Counted from the first letter of the stretch, positions 33,005 to 46,423 are shown. The stretch is DNA of 64,000 bases from Diphasiastrum complanatum (GCA_029204225.1 CM055113.1:29536805-29600804), one strand, 5' to 3'. Made by a program: numbers and translations. Notes: generated from the sequence alone by a model not told the origin.

Positions 33005-34206
33005 AGTGATTGGTCATATGTTGTGTAGCTCTAGAATCAAGAAACCATGAATCATCCAAAAATGCACTTTGATCTTTGACCATAAATGCGCCTTCATCCA
33101 CTTAATTCGACCTGGAGATGATGAAACTGTGTTTGCTTGTTGATCAGGTTGCTTGGCTGCATTCTTCGCTTGGAGAATTCGGCAGTCCTTGATCTCATGG
33201 TCATTGCACTTGCAATACCTGCAAAACATCTTCTTCTTCGATTGTGGATTCGATGATTGTTCTTGACCTTGAGTTTGTTTCTGATTCGTTGTAGCCTTCT
33301 TGGAGCTTCTGCTTCTGTCGCTTAGAGCCTTTGTTGACATATAGAGCTTGAGAGGAGGAAGTAGACAAAGTGTCTTGACTTCTTCTATTGTCTTCTTGAA
33401 GCAACATAGTGAAAAATCTAGTAAGAATTAAATTCTGAGTGTGTCGATATGATCATCACCTAGTTCTCATATATAGAGGGCAAGCTTGAAAGCAATGTCA
33501 TAATTGCATCTTGATCATCTATAACTGATCCAACAGAGGCCATCTGTTGCAAGAGATTCTTAAACTGGTTAATGTGACTCTGAAGAGAATCACTAGTAGA
33601 CATCTTGAAAGTGAAGAATTTCCTTCGTAGATGTAACTTAGTAGTTATGTCCCTCACGTCATATAGTAAGTTCAGGATGTCCCAAACATCTCTTGACGTT
33701 TTAGCTTCAACTATGTGTCCAATCTGTGTATATGATATATTGAGAATAATAAACGCAAAAGCTTTACCGTCCTTCGATTTTCACTTTGAGTCGTCGTCTT
33801 CAGGTTTTAGTTTTGTACCTGTAACAACATCCCATAATTTGTTGATGATTAGCAAGGTCTTCATCTTAAATTTCTACAAATGATAATTGGATCCATTCAG
33901 CTTGTCTGTGATAAGACCAACTTTACTTTGAGAATCCATCTGGAACTCAGTCTGCGATGACGCTAGGATGTAGTAATGCCAACAATAGGAAATTAATTCT
34001 CTGATACTGAAAGGTTGAAAAGAACTAAAGAGTATGATTATCAATTCATATCGCGAAAGATATCAAGTATTAGAGATTTTGCTCTAATATCGAAATAGTA
34101 TTAGGCCCTGATAGAGATCACAGATCTGATACCGTGGCGGTTCAGATAAAGGAAATAGTGATCTAACACTGATACTATGATAGAAGCTCTGATATAAGAA
34201 TGTAAT
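33005..34206 (-). pseudogene. Copia C Gag and start of protease
   Basis: On the minus strand: Gag blocks DVRDITTKLHLRRKFFTFKM, HINQFKNLLQQMASVGSVID and TLLSSLPSIYEN, a basic region, a knuckle-like CRYCKCNDHEIKDC (33,170-33,230) and the protease motif WFLDSRATQHMT at about 33,025 (normal DSGAT is DSRAT). Stops and frameshifts are common. The text breaks at 33,005, at the copia D LTR, and seems to continue on the other strand at 42,548. Confidence 0.8.
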
Positions 34207-34218
34207 CCTCTGATACCA

Positions 34219-35098
<880 letters not shown>

Positions 35099-35529
35099 TA
35101 AATGAACCAAACTGTCACTTCTATAGAAATGAACTAAAACAGCCACACGCGACAATGTCGGGATTTTGTGGAAAAGACCACAATGTCCTTAAATCTCATT
35201 TAGGGTTGTCCCACACTTTGCCAGAGTCATTTCTTTAACATTTAAGTCACCTTGAAAAAAGCGAAAAATGCGACTCTGCATATTTGCACAAGATTCTTGA
35301 TAGGCGAAAAATGTGAAAAAAGTGACACTGCATTTTTACACGAGATTCTTGATAGACAAAAAAGACGACACTATTGTCAAACTTCGTGTATTCTGCAGAT
35401 TGTGTAAAAGTAGTTGTAATTCTATAGACTATATAAAAACACGGGAAAATCCGCAGAACTAGATAAACAATGGATGAAGAATAAAACCGACTAGTCGATT
35501 AGTAAGAAGGAGAATAATCCAGCATACAT

Positions 35530-35968
35530 TTTTTTTGGATCTTGAGATCAAGGACCTTAATTCGGGTGGATCCAAGGTTGGATTTTAGGGTTAGGTTATG
35601 AAAAGTACAGAGATGCTATAAATATGTGATGAGATCTCCATCAACTTATGAGTAAAAAATTGGTTTTCAATCTACCAATGTTGTTGGTGATCTAGATGTT
35701 TGATATTTGCTATTTTTGTTAAGTAATTTGACTTTGTGAGATTGATTTGGAACTTCAGGTGCTGTACTCTTACCTATGGCAGTCTGTATTTTCACACGTG
35801 TGAAGGGATTTGCATGAATTTGAGCCTACAAGTGGAGTTCAAGCCAAGGGGAAGCTAGGAAACACTAAAATGGTTGGTGTTTTAGCTATAGGATCTCAAT
35901 TGGACCATTCAAGGTGCTTCCTCCATCATTTCAAAGGTTTATTAGAGTCTATTTGTTGTATTTTTAAC
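35530..35968 (+). mobile_element. Solo-like LTR related to copia F
   Basis: Its right half parallels the F LTR: TTCACACGTGTGAA at 35,791-35,804, then GGAGTTCAAG and CCTCCATCATTTCAAAGG against CCCTCATCATTTCAAGTG, ending TTTTTAACA against TTTTTACA. The left limit is vague. It abuts and cuts the transposase-like fragment that starts at 35,970. Confidence 0.6.
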
Positions 35969-35969
35969 A

Positions 35970-36235
35970 TATTCAATGTTTCTCATGGAGCTAATTCAAA
36001 GCACTTTTGTCTATATTGCATGAAGACAACAAAAGACATGACAAGGAGTACATCAACTTGCCTACTCAAAGCAGAAGTTTGGAAGAAGCTTGACAACATG
36101 GTAAAATATTTAATAAAATATAAGTTTTCAAATACTGATGTGCAAATGTTACTGAAAGCAACCAGCGAATTTGTTGATGCAGTTTAGAGTGCATGGGGAG
36201 CAGATCACATAACACATTATATGGTAAGATTTTGA
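35970..36235 (+). pseudogene. Second copy of the transposase-like gene (C-terminal fragment)
   Basis: NVSHGANSKHFCLYCMKTTK matches NVSHGAISKPPCLYCMKMAK of the copy at 9,274-11,640. The frame then skips part of the protein and continues as AEVWKKLDNM, KFSNTDVQMLLKATSEFVDA and AWGADHITHYM, ending at the same splice donor position (ATG before GTAAGA). One in-frame stop is present. This shows the gene is repeated in the genome. Confidence 0.8.
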
Positions 36236-36399
36236 AGCAGTACACAATTCCATGATACTATAGTATAAAATTGATATTTGTTGTTTTTTAGAACCAATGT
36301 TATACATTTTGAGAGAAATGTCTAGGTTTGAGACTAGCCATTTCTCCTTTGGAATTATTGATAATATTGACTATTTCACTTCTATCGTTTTTCCATTTC

Positions 36400-37410
36400 T
36401 TTTTGTTTTGCCGTTTGTCACCGAAGGGCCTAGACGTAGAGGCCTTTTCTAAGATTTATTTTAGATTCAAGTCTTCTCAGAATAAGGATATGATACACTA
36501 TCAGGACTTGATGAACATTGACATGAATAAATATAAAGCCAAGCTTGAGAGGATGTTTTACAAAGTTGCATGATGATTTGTCAACTTTTGTTTGTTATCT
36601 TTTGTTAAACATTGAGGATGATTCTAATAATGCTTCATCATCTACTTTCGAGGCCGGTTCATCAAGTAGTGTCAGAATTGAGAAGTCCAACCTGCTGATT
36701 TGGATTCATTTCTTCAAGATACAAATAAATAATGATGATTGTAAAAATTTTGACCCTATCGAAATAGGGCTTTATTTATAGGTCCTTAGTCTACTACATC
36801 TCTTCCCCCTCATTACAAAACTTTGATTACCCTCCCTACGTATAATGTCAATAATGATTCTTTTTTCACATTATCAAATATATAAGATCTTTTTTACTTC
36901 ACAGAGGCTGAAGCCCTTTGTATTTTGAGCACGGAATTAGATGATTTTCCTGATTTGAATGATTACGAGATTGATGATCTTCTCCCTGGAGTGGATGACC
37001 CAGTCAATGATCAATTTCTGTGAGGAAAAGATTGCTTGAAGATAGTCGTTGAGCAAGTGCATAGAAATGAAGCTGATCTTCCTAGTGAAGATGAGTTTCT
37101 TAGAATTCAAAATCAATTTGACTTTCCAGAGCCATCAATATATTCTCCAAGCTCTTCGACTTCGAGAGGAGGCCACAATGGACAGTCATAAATGAAGACA
37201 AAGGTGAATGCGTAAGTTCTTGTTTGAATTTTACTAGATAATATGTGATGCTAAAATTATGTATTTGAACTCACCTTTGTTTCGATTTCAGAAAACTCTT
37301 TATGTGGATGAGTTTGCAATTCGTCGAGGACACAGATCTTCCGGCCGGTTAATTTCTAAGAGATCATGCATTGGGTTATTATTTGAAGTCCTTCAAGAAT
37401 AATGAGATAA
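36400..37410 (+). pseudogene. Second copy of the H2B-H2A-like histone gene, degraded
   Basis: Collinear with 7,700-8,830. HYQDLMNIDMNKYKAKLERM in the H2B-like alpha-2 matches HYTNLVHFFPAFRHRLDRM. After a frameshift, FVCYLLLNIEDDSNN matches FILFMLVQIPDDEE. The acidic linker matches at EALCILSTELDDF and EDEFLRIQNQFDFPEPSI against DEEFMAFQSQMGFPHPSL. An intron follows (GTAAGTTC...TTTCAG, about 37,212-37,291), and YVDEFAIRRGHRSSGRLI begins the H2A-like exon. Stops and frameshifts are frequent and the H2A part is cut at about 37,410. The H2B loop cysteines of copy 1 are missing. Conservation of intron and linker supports a true gene family. Confidence 0.7.
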
Positions 37411-39465
37411 GTGGCATCACCTTCTCTACCTCTTTTGCATAAATCAAATTGGATCACCTAAAAACAAGAAACAAGTAAGCAACTACTACAATCCAAATTA
37501 CAAAGAAAACCAACTATAGAACATCTCTACACATAGTAGGTTTTCACATTTTTAGGCATTTTCCAAGGAAAAGGACCCATCCCAAGAATTATAAAGTGTG
37601 CCCTACAACTAATTTTGAATGTACAAATGGCCAACTAATGTGAGCATACCTTATGATTGGAAAACAAGATGTAACTACAAAAGTGAGCAATCTACGGGAC
37701 ATGAGGGCTTAGGTGAATGCATATTTTTTTTGGAAAGTAATGCTCAACTACCATGCCCCACGTCAAAAGCACCCAAAATCACCATAAAGTAATGAACACA
37801 TGGCAATTTTTCCCTATATTTCATATTACGTGAAGCCCACTAGAGTCCAATTGTTGAATTCAAGGAGAAAAATGGAATACTCAATGACATACCACTCATA
37901 GGAGGACCTGGAGGGCGACTTATTGATTGATATATGCAAGGACATGGGGCTCAAGCTATCCACACAATTTAAAGCAAAGTGCATACAACTCAGGTTTTTG
38001 AGGGCCATGGTATTGTTGTGGTTGGGGACGGGCGGCTTGCCCTCTCTTCTTATCCATGTGTATTGTACAATAGAAAGGGACTCGGACACCACATGTAGAT
38101 AATTTTATCACCCACTTTTTGTTGTTAACTAATAATTCAAGTTTAAGTTTGAACTTCGTTGCTGCACACTGCATGAACAGTGTTGAGTATTGACTCGAAT
38201 TATAAGATGTGGGTCAGCTGATTGAGGATTGGAAATCAAACAGCTTATGTAACAGTGATGATCCAGTTTAGTATCAATCAAAGCAAAGTCTTGGACACTA
38301 TGCTAATAATAGAGGATTGTCAAAGTTGATTCATACTTGGACATGTGCTTTCACCACACTTACAAGTCTCAAGACAAAGCACGTGGAACTGCTTCGACTG
38401 TGGGTGATTCACTGGTATACGAAAGGCGTCCTATATGCAGATCATCCAACGCTGATCACGAAGCAACGGAGACGTGGTGCTTTATATGGTATGATGGGGA
38501 AAGCTTTACCTTTCATGACCTAAAATATGAATTTCTTCAGTTTGAGAAAGAGACGCATCGGACCTGGCGAATGCCAGGAAAAAGCGAAACTTACAGATGA
38601 CAAACAGCAGGATAGGCCATGCAATCGCTTGGACGTGTGGTCAATCGATAACCCGCAAGTGCTAAAATGGAAATTACGCAGCTCTTCCTTGGGTCGGAAA
38701 AAACCGCACGCACGAAATACTTTCTGTATGACGCAAATCAGTCACCAGGAGTATACATTCATCACATAAACCTTAAAACACATGCAAATTGTAATTTGAT
38801 ATGTTTGATCAGCTGATTTTAATATTCCTTAGATCACTAATTTATGGTAGCAAAGTAGAGATTGATCATTGCAAATCCCACTTGTTAACAGGGGAGGTGA
38901 AAGACCACTTTGCTCACAGTTTAAAGAGCATTCAATGGGAAGAAAATGAAACTAGCTACTAGCTACGCAATTTTGTCCCGATTCGAGTCAAACAATCATT
39001 GTAAAAAGCGAAGCGCATGTCGTAATTATAATTGAATTTTGTATTCGATTTATCTGTGTTTCATATTCGATCTATGCATGTTTCATATCGTTATTTTGTA
39101 GTTAAAAAAACTTGCATTTTAGAAAGAGACATGAAATAACAAACTAGAAAAGCATGATTTATGTGTGATCAGATAGTTACTAATTACAAAAATGTGTTTT
39201 GCGATTTTTTTACAACATAAAAACATTTCAAATGGAAGCTGATAAAGAACAATGTCGGAATTGGAACAATTACTAACTGATTATATATTGTAAGTAATTT
39301 CCAGTGCTAATGGCAATGTTGTTCAATTGAGTTTGAAAGAAAAAATACGAAGTTATTCAAAATATCGTACAAGAATGCATAGGTAGCTGAACTAAAGATA
39401 TGAATTTATACTAAGATTGGAAATTGATAAAATGTGCCAAAAAATTTTAAATATAAGATCGACGT
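37411..39465. other. About 2 kb without a confident gene
   Basis: At 38,337-38,780 the plus strand has two overlapping open stretches, one with TWCFIWYDGESFTFHDLKYE and one with TARTKYFLYDANQSPGVYIH. They look like decayed coding sequence of unknown origin. The rest is AT-rich with stops on both strands. Confidence 0.35.
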
Positions 39466-39469
39466 TTCA

Positions 39470-40958
39470 AATACCAATATTTACGCGAGAGCGGTGGACG
39501 ATTGAACTTCTCTCGATGCTGCTTCCCATATACACAAGATTCGCACATCGATTCCAAGTGATCTTCTATGGTAGGCAATCATGTTACCATCTCCAATTTT
39601 CTCATCAAACTGAGGCTTCCCAAGTTCAAGTGACCAAGCCTCTTATGCCACAACTCAGTTTGCGATGGAATGGACGATACAAGTCCATGTTGCCCCTTGA
39701 TTGTAGCATTCAACCTGTACAATTTTGTATTGGGCTCCCTTACTCCATCTGCAATAACTTTGAACTTTTGGTTCACATCCTTCACAAAGCAATGATCATG
39801 GGCGAATTCTACTTTCAACTTTTGATCAGTAATGACTCCAATAGAAAGTAGATTTTTCTTCAAACCTGGTACATAAAGTACCTCCCTGATCATCCTGCTT
39901 TTTCCATCAGGTAATTGGATTGAAACGGTGCCTATCCCCTTGATCTTGCACACCTCACCATTTGCTTGTGAAACGGACGTTCCATTATCCAACACTTTCA
40001 AGCTACTGAACCAATTCTTTTTACCTGTCATGTGTCTTGTGGCTCCTGAGTCAATATACCACGCTTGATCATCTTGATTAGATGACAATGCAGATATGAA
40101 GATGCTAGAGTCTTCAATCTCACCCTCATCGACAAGGTTACCTGATTGTTTTGGTCTCCCCTTGCCTTGTTCCGCCAGGAATTTGTGACATTCACTCTTC
40201 CAATGGCCCTTTTTACCACAATGGAAGCACTTGCCTTTCTTCTTAGTCTTAATGGAAGATCCCTCGTCCTCCTGAGACTTGGCAAATTGTTGTTTAGACT
40301 TCTTGTTGCCCTTGTCCTTGCCTTGTTTTTGGCGTGTCGCAAGTGCATGATCATCAGTATTTTGATGTCTAGCTTTTACCATTTCTCGTCGTTGCTCTTC
40401 CTACATCAAGATTCTTGTGAGCTCGTCAAAGGTTGGCAATCTTTCTCTTGATGCTATTCCGCTCACAAACATCTTATAGGGTCCTGCAATGCCGCACAAT
40501 GCATTGTGCACCAGCTCCACATTGCGTATGTGCTCACCAATAGAATGTAGTTTATCCCTCATTGTCTTGATTTTGGTCATGTATGTTAGAATGTGCTCTC
40601 TTTGCTCCATTCAGGCACTATTCAGCTTTGACTTCAGAAACATGATTTTTGACGGATTTGACGTCTCAAACTGCTCCTTTAGCACATCCCATGCCTGTCT
40701 GGGTGTAACAGCATCACAAATGTGGGTAATGATGTGATCCTTCACTGACAAGTTAATGAAGGTCAAAGATTTCCTCATCTTTTTGTCGAACACTTTGATA
40801 TCCGCTTCATTTGGCGCCCTTCTCTCATCACCTGTGACGACTTCCCACACGTCTTTCTCCATCAGTATGTTTTTCATTTTGAATTTCCACACTGCATAGT
40901 TGGAAATCTCGTCCAATTTGCTACTTTCACTCAAAATGGACTCTCCCATGTTTGCCAT
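39470..40958 (-). pseudogene. Copia D Gag, protease and integrase zinc finger
   Basis: Gag starts at 40,958 (MANMGESILSESSKLDEISN). An in-frame stop at about 40,611 and another near 40,400 interrupt blocks VKDHIITHICDAVTPRQAWD and RLPTFDELTRIL. The zinc knuckle CFHCGKKGHWKSEC is intact, and the protease motif WYIDSGATRHMTG is intact. GAG-pre-integrase (ELWHKRLGHLNLGSLSLM) and, after a frameshift, the zinc finger CESCVYGKQHR follow. The sequence ends at about 39,470, the second proposed inversion breakpoint. Confidence 0.85.
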
Positions 40959-42277
40959 CGCAAAACTGCTTGAAACTTCTACCGTAGGCTAAAAACAGTA
41001 TGCCGAGGCCAACAGTGATGTCAAAAGTTGAAAATAATGACTTGCACTTTTTCCCTTACCAGGCCACTCGCCGCTTTTCCACCAATTTGAAAGCCAAATT
41101 GGCATCGCCTTCCGAAATGCACTCAGTCATCAACTCCCAACAACGTGCCCAGTGGAATGGTGAAATCACTTCTGGCGCACTCCGAACACTTTCTCCGCTG
41201 CAATCACTCTGTTTTGCTATACCGTACTTGCAGGTACAGTCCGGGTGTCCTTCGTTTGGAGGTTATAGCCTTTCGTTTGGGTCAAAACGGGCAAAGGACC
41301 CAAAAATAGGGATTTTCTTTGTTTTTGAAGTGTTTCTTCGCCTTGAAGAAACTTCGATCTTCACTTGTGAAGGGACCCAACTCAACTTTCACTTTGAAAA
41401 TTTTTAATGAAGTTGAAGGCCAGAATGCACTTCAATTCTTTAGGGCCCTCTTCAATGCTCTTTTAAAAACAATCCACTGGTTCTCTTGGATCCGATGGTC
41501 CAAATTCAATGCTAGAGGTTCGATCTCTATCGTTAATCATGATGGACACTGATCCGACGATTCAGCACTGTCTTCACTACTTGCAGCCATTGGACCACCT
41601 TAGAACGCTAAGAGGAGACTCCTCTTCCGCGCGCGAACAGTCCCGCGACCTCCTTGTCTACGGCCGTGCCTCCCCAAGCTACATGTTGCTTGATCAAACT
41701 CGCCTACGGATCAATTTGAGCACAATCTGAGGTCTGGAACAGAGTTGCCCTACTAATACCAAATCTGTAGAGTGTTTGATCATGAAATTCCGCGGAGAAA
41801 CGGTGATTTAAACTCAACTTGACAAAGGGCTTTTTTTTTTCCACCTTTTACCACAAATCTACTAGGTTAACTATCTGGAGACAAATCTCTGACACAAACC
41901 TCAAAATATCTCCATGGCTGGTTGACAATGTAGTTAGCTTCCTTCCTATCCTTACGGCATCCAAAATGGTGCACAAACAGCGAAGAAATCACCAGTTATG
42001 TGTAGAAAACCGTAACCCCAAACCCAGTTTCAATTTGCAACTGGCTTCAAAATTGTCAATTTTTCACTAGGTTTTACCCTGTCTGATGCTATGCACAAGC
42101 TATTAATCCCTCTACTGAGCTTGGCAAGCCTCTATAATCTAGAAACCGTGCACCAGTGCTTCTCTTTCCGTCTTCAACCCGTCGTAAACCCCAAACACTC
42201 AGAAGACAATTCTCTCGAAGCTCTCTTCAACGACGATGTTGTACTGTGTACACTCCCTGTACGGCTCTGATACCAAC
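40959..42277 (-). other. Long leader of copia D with primer-binding site
   Basis: 1.3 kb between the 5' LTR and Gag, more G+C-rich than its surroundings (for example GCGCGCGAACAG near 41,632). No coding region is supported. The primer-binding site is the complement of GGCTCTGATACCAA at 42,263-42,276. Confidence 0.6.
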
Positions 42278-42547
42278 TTAGAATTTGCTTTGCACAGAAA
42301 CACAAATCATGCTACACAGTAACACAGACAGAAAACAATCTCCACAACAAGCTCACATAGCAACTGTATTTCTCAAAATGAAATTACACTGTACATATAG
42401 TTGTTCACTCAGGCAACCCATGCATGACCCAAGTTGTCGTTGGCGGGACACGTGTCCCGTCGACTTGCCTCGTGGTGAGGCCAACTAATTCTTATCCAAT
42501 AATAGGACCCACAGTACAGTAACATAGTGATTCTACTTTAATTCTAA
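42278..42547 (-). mobile_element. 5' LTR of copia D (270 bp)
   Basis: Reverse complement of the LTR at 32,736-33,004, with the same TTAGAATT/AATTCTAA ends. Copia C integrase sequence begins immediately after it at 42,548. Confidence 0.85.
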
Positions 42548-43540
42548 ATCAATCAACGTGAGATCTTCAACTCCTACACACCTTACAACACAAAGAAATT
42601 TGTTCATCTTGGTGACAATAGTACTCACACTATTGAAGGTGAAGGTACTGTAAGATTGTGATTCCAACATGATCAATTCAAATTACTATCAAAGATCTTA
42701 AATGTTCTCACACTCTCTACAAATCTGTTATCAGTAAGTAGAATTACAAATTTAGGTCATAAGATAGAATTCGAATCTGGTCAATGCAAAATTGTTGATA
42801 GGAGTAATAAGATCCTTGCACCCGGCAAGAGGCATGGTTACTTATATAGATTGGCACGTTGCTATTTGGAGTCTAGTCAAGCCTTGAAAACTTCTATTTT
42901 AGTCAATAAAGCATTACTATGGCATCATCGCTTAGGAAACTTGAATTATGGATCTGTTTTGAACATGTCCAGACAATCCATGGTTCTTGATCTCGACTAT
43001 CCTTCTGGTAAGGTTGATCTCCCTGTCTGTCATAGCTGCATCTTTGAAAAGTAGACTAGGATTCCTTTTAGATCAAATCATAGGCATGCAGCAAAAGATT
43101 TGTTAGATGTTGTTCATACAGATATATGTGGACCTATGCAAACTCCTTCTTTGCTAGATGCAAAGTATTTCATTACCTTTATTGACAAATTCTCCAAAAG
43201 AACAGTTGTTTATTTCATTAAATAGAAATCAGAGGCTTTCATCAAATTCAGATAATTCAAAGAGCATGCTGAGAATCAAACTAACAAACAAATAAAAGCA
43301 CCGAGGTCAGATAACGGGAGAGAATAGATCTCCAATGAATTCAAGGAGTATTGCCTTAACAACGACATTGAGCAACAATACATTACCTCCTATTTGCCTC
43401 GGTCAAATGGTCTTGTTGACAGAAAGAACAAAACCTTAGTTGAATTGGCAAAGTGCATGTTATCACATGATACACTTATGAATTGCTTCTAGGTTGAAGC
43501 TGTTTCAATAAGAACCTATATTCAAACCTCTCAGACAAAA
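42548..43540 (+). pseudogene. Copia C protease C-terminus and integrase
   Basis: QREIFNSYTPYNTKKFVHLG opens the fragment, continuing the protease that stops at 33,005. Then come GAG-pre-integrase (LLWHHRLGNLNYGSVLNM), a zinc motif CHSCIFEK, and integrase core DVVHTDICGPMQTPS, FITFIDKFSKR, SDNGRE and LPRSNGLVDRKNKTL. Several stops occur. It is truncated at 43,540 by the LTR of copia G2. Confidence 0.82.
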
Positions 43541-44182
43541 TGTGAAAGATTCAACTAGTTTCATCACATTTTGCTATATTTCCATATTTGGCATATTGAG
43601 GCCAAAACTTGTTTTAGACTTAGAGGTTGACTTTTCAAAGTTCATTAGTCTAAATTTCATCTGAATAAACACTTTTTGAAAGTGTGGAAAAGTTAGAATG
43701 CGAGTTTGAGTAGATTCAAATTTGAATAGTTGGGTACATTGAATCTAGACCCAAAATTAGTAGGGTTAGCATTTTGGTGGGAAAGCCAAGTGGCCAAATA
43801 GGGTTTGGACCTGCTATAAAAAGATGTAACTCATGGAGAGAGCAATCTTCTCTCTTCTCTATCTCGTTATACATGGTTCTCTTGGGTTCTACTATCCATT
43901 GGTGCACTATCTTGGTGATTGCTTGCAATTCTATGTGTAGAATGATCTACATTTGCTATTTTTGGATCCACACGTGTGAAATATAGTAGCTTTCTGGTTT
44001 TGTATGGACAACAACTATACTTTTTTATTTCATTCAAGTTTTATCAAGTTCTATTGGTGTTTGCATCTCATTTTATCTATAGTTGCTGATTTTTCTACAT
44101 TGGTGAGATTAGTAGTGTATTTCTCTTTCTAACCAAAGATCATTCAAGTAGATTGGATCTTAAGGATCTGAAATCTTTCACA
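43541..44182 (+). mobile_element. 5' LTR of copia G2
   Basis: TGTGAAAG to TTTCACA, about 642 bp, matching 24,259-24,903 inverted. A primer-binding site TGGTATCAGAGCT follows at 44,183-44,195. It contains CCACACGTGTGAA at 43,968-43,980. Confidence 0.85.
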
Positions 44183-44760
44183 TGGTATCAGAGCTGGTTT
44201 TTCAGGTTATGAAGGAGGATCATATCTATCAATGATTTGGTGAAGATATCAAGTCTAGAGCATGCTAGAGAGGATTCTACACCAAAATCGAGTTTTTTGC
44301 TTTTGTAGATTGGATCTTTTGTAGATCAAATCACTATATAGGTCAATATACTTGATCAATTCTGATTTGTAATTCACATACTAGATTTGGCCGATTTTTG
44401 GACCATTGGTTCAGCCTAAGTGGTGGCTTATAGATTGCATATCAAATTTTTAGCATTTGCATGTAGATTTGGAATAGTCAATTTTTTTGTGATTTTGTCA
44501 AAGCCCTAATTTTGATTGGATCTCTAGATAGTGAGGTTGCCGGACTTCATTTGAGTGTGTTTCAAGCTTAGGAAGTGGCAAAAGTCATTAGATTGAGGAT
44601 AGATCATAGGTTGATCAAGATTCCATGATTCTATGTGTTGATTTGCTTGGATAAGTGCTAGAAGAGAATTTGTGAGATAGTTTCAAATCTTGGTGATTTC
44701 TTTTGAAAGCATTTGTTGTTGTTAAAAGGAGTGCTTTGTGCATTGAAACAGGTTGAAAGA
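44183..44760 (+). other. Copia G2 primer-binding site and leader, Gag missing
   Basis: The leader ends GTGCTTTGTGCATTG then AAACAGGTTGAAAG, matching the bases just upstream of the G1 Gag start, and is cut there at 44,760. No internal coding sequence remains. Confidence 0.75.
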
Positions 44761-45609
44761 AAAGGCTACTACCCGGTCAACGAGCTAAAACAAATCCCAG
44801 TGCCTCACCATTGTATTTTACGACAACGGAAATGAAAACATGACCAAGTCGGCGAAAAGACTTAGATCTATTTGTAATATAACGTCAGACACCTGTGGAA
44901 GGTGCATTGTACTCGTAAGCCTATGGCACAAGAAGTAGAAATATATCTATGTTCTAATGGACCTAAAATTAAAAAGGACCCAAGTAATCAAAATTGCAAT
45001 TTGGCTTACAACTTTTTAGAAAGTCAAGTTCTTATGGCACATGGTTTTGGGTGCACCAAAAATCCTAACCCTAGGTTTATCTATATAAGGGCATGTGACA
45101 GCATTTTGCAATCACTTTTCATTGTCAAGAATAGAGATTGAGAGAGAGAGAGAGAGAAGCCTCCTCCTACCATTCTTACTTTGTGAAGCCCTCTTTTTTA
45201 CTTGTGTATGCTTACTTGTGGATGAATGAATGTTTGACTATTGTTGTTTAATCATGCTATCACATTCTTGAAAGATCGTTAGTCATTCATCCACAAAATC
45301 ACACTCAAAACAAAATAGGTGCTAGAAAATTCCCTTGAAAGAGATCAATAGGACCTATTAGATAGGCTCTATTTTCAAAATCCTATTGGCTAATATTCAC
45401 ATTGATCCTATTCATTCATCTTGGACCCAACTTGATCTAAGGGTCCACAAAAAGTACAATAGAAATCACAAGATTCATGTGAGTCCAAAATTGGACCCAA
45501 CTCTAGAAAAGTGAACTCTAAGATTAAAATTGACTTTGGGCCTCAAGTTTTATTTTAATTACAAAGGGGCCCAAGTCTATTATTCTATTTACAGTTCAAC
45601 TTGCATGCT
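44761..45609. other. Unassigned, LTR-like sequence
   Basis: A TATA-like CTATATAAGGG at 45,079 is followed by a short GA run (45,139-45,158) and a leader-like stretch on the plus strand. A perfect 13-bp inverted repeat TGTGGATGAATGA (45,217-45,229 and 45,283-45,295) is present. No reading frame is recognised. Confidence 0.4.
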
Positions 45610-46418
45610 CATTGCACCATGGGCTTATACGCGTAGGATGCCATGCCCTTGCAACACATTTTACTGACCGATATTATTTATTTACAATTTCTCGGGAATA
45701 CCCCCAACACCTTCATAGCAGAACGTGTTGCTTGTGCATCTGCTACGACCTCGTCTCGTTCGGCAGTAAGTTGTGTGATAACAGTCTGATGGTGGGAGAT
45801 ATTCATTTGGATTTGGTTCTAGAGGTGGCTGAGCATTTGTTGTTGTTGTTGATTATAAGCAGTGAGGTTCCGGATCTGTTGCTGCTGTTGCTTGCTTTCC
45901 TCCTCCAACCTTACTTTTTCTTTCTAAAGATCTGCCATAATGCCATCGTCAAACTGCCTCATGGTATATTGGCCCCTAAGTTTCGAATAAGTTATATTAG
46001 GAGCTCATTTACCAACCAAACCGCTTTTTGGGCTGTGAGGGATAGTTGCTCCCAAGGGCCAATATTAAGAACTATGCGGGTATAGTTGGGATATGGCATG
46101 GGATTAAATGGGAGAAAATCTGGAATTGGCAGAGAGCTTGGATTTTGAGAAAAGATAGGAAGTGGTGATTGAGGGATGAGAGGGGATGTTGGTGGGGGTG
46201 ATTGTTGTATGAGAGGTGGTGAATGTGGTGGTGACAGAATGCGTGTGGGGGATGTGTGGATCGGAGGAGTTGTGATGGTGGGGATGTAGTCTATGTTAAT
46301 AATTGCAAAGCAAAATCATCTACATTGACTGCAGAGTCAAGTAGGGTGGAAGATTGTATAGGTGAGGACTTTGGTCGAATTGTGGAATCAAAGCCCATGT
46401 TGAGTGTGAATGACGGGG
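45610..46418 (-). pseudogene. Gypsy 2 tail downstream of integrase, Gln-rich coiled coil
   Basis: The minus strand encodes KVRLEEESKQQQQQIRNLTA, YNQQQQQMLSHL and QTVITQLTAERDEVVADAQA with stops between the blocks. These heptad-like, glutamine-rich segments suggest a coiled coil. The fragment is contiguous with 52,505-53,004 once copia F is removed, so it lies 3' of integrase in gypsy 2. Role unknown. Confidence 0.5.
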
Positions 46419-46423
46419 TGGAT

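Noticed and set aside
45217..45295. 13-bp inverted repeat as transposon ends
   Set aside because: The arms enclose only about 50 bp, no target duplication is visible and no second copy occurs in the window.
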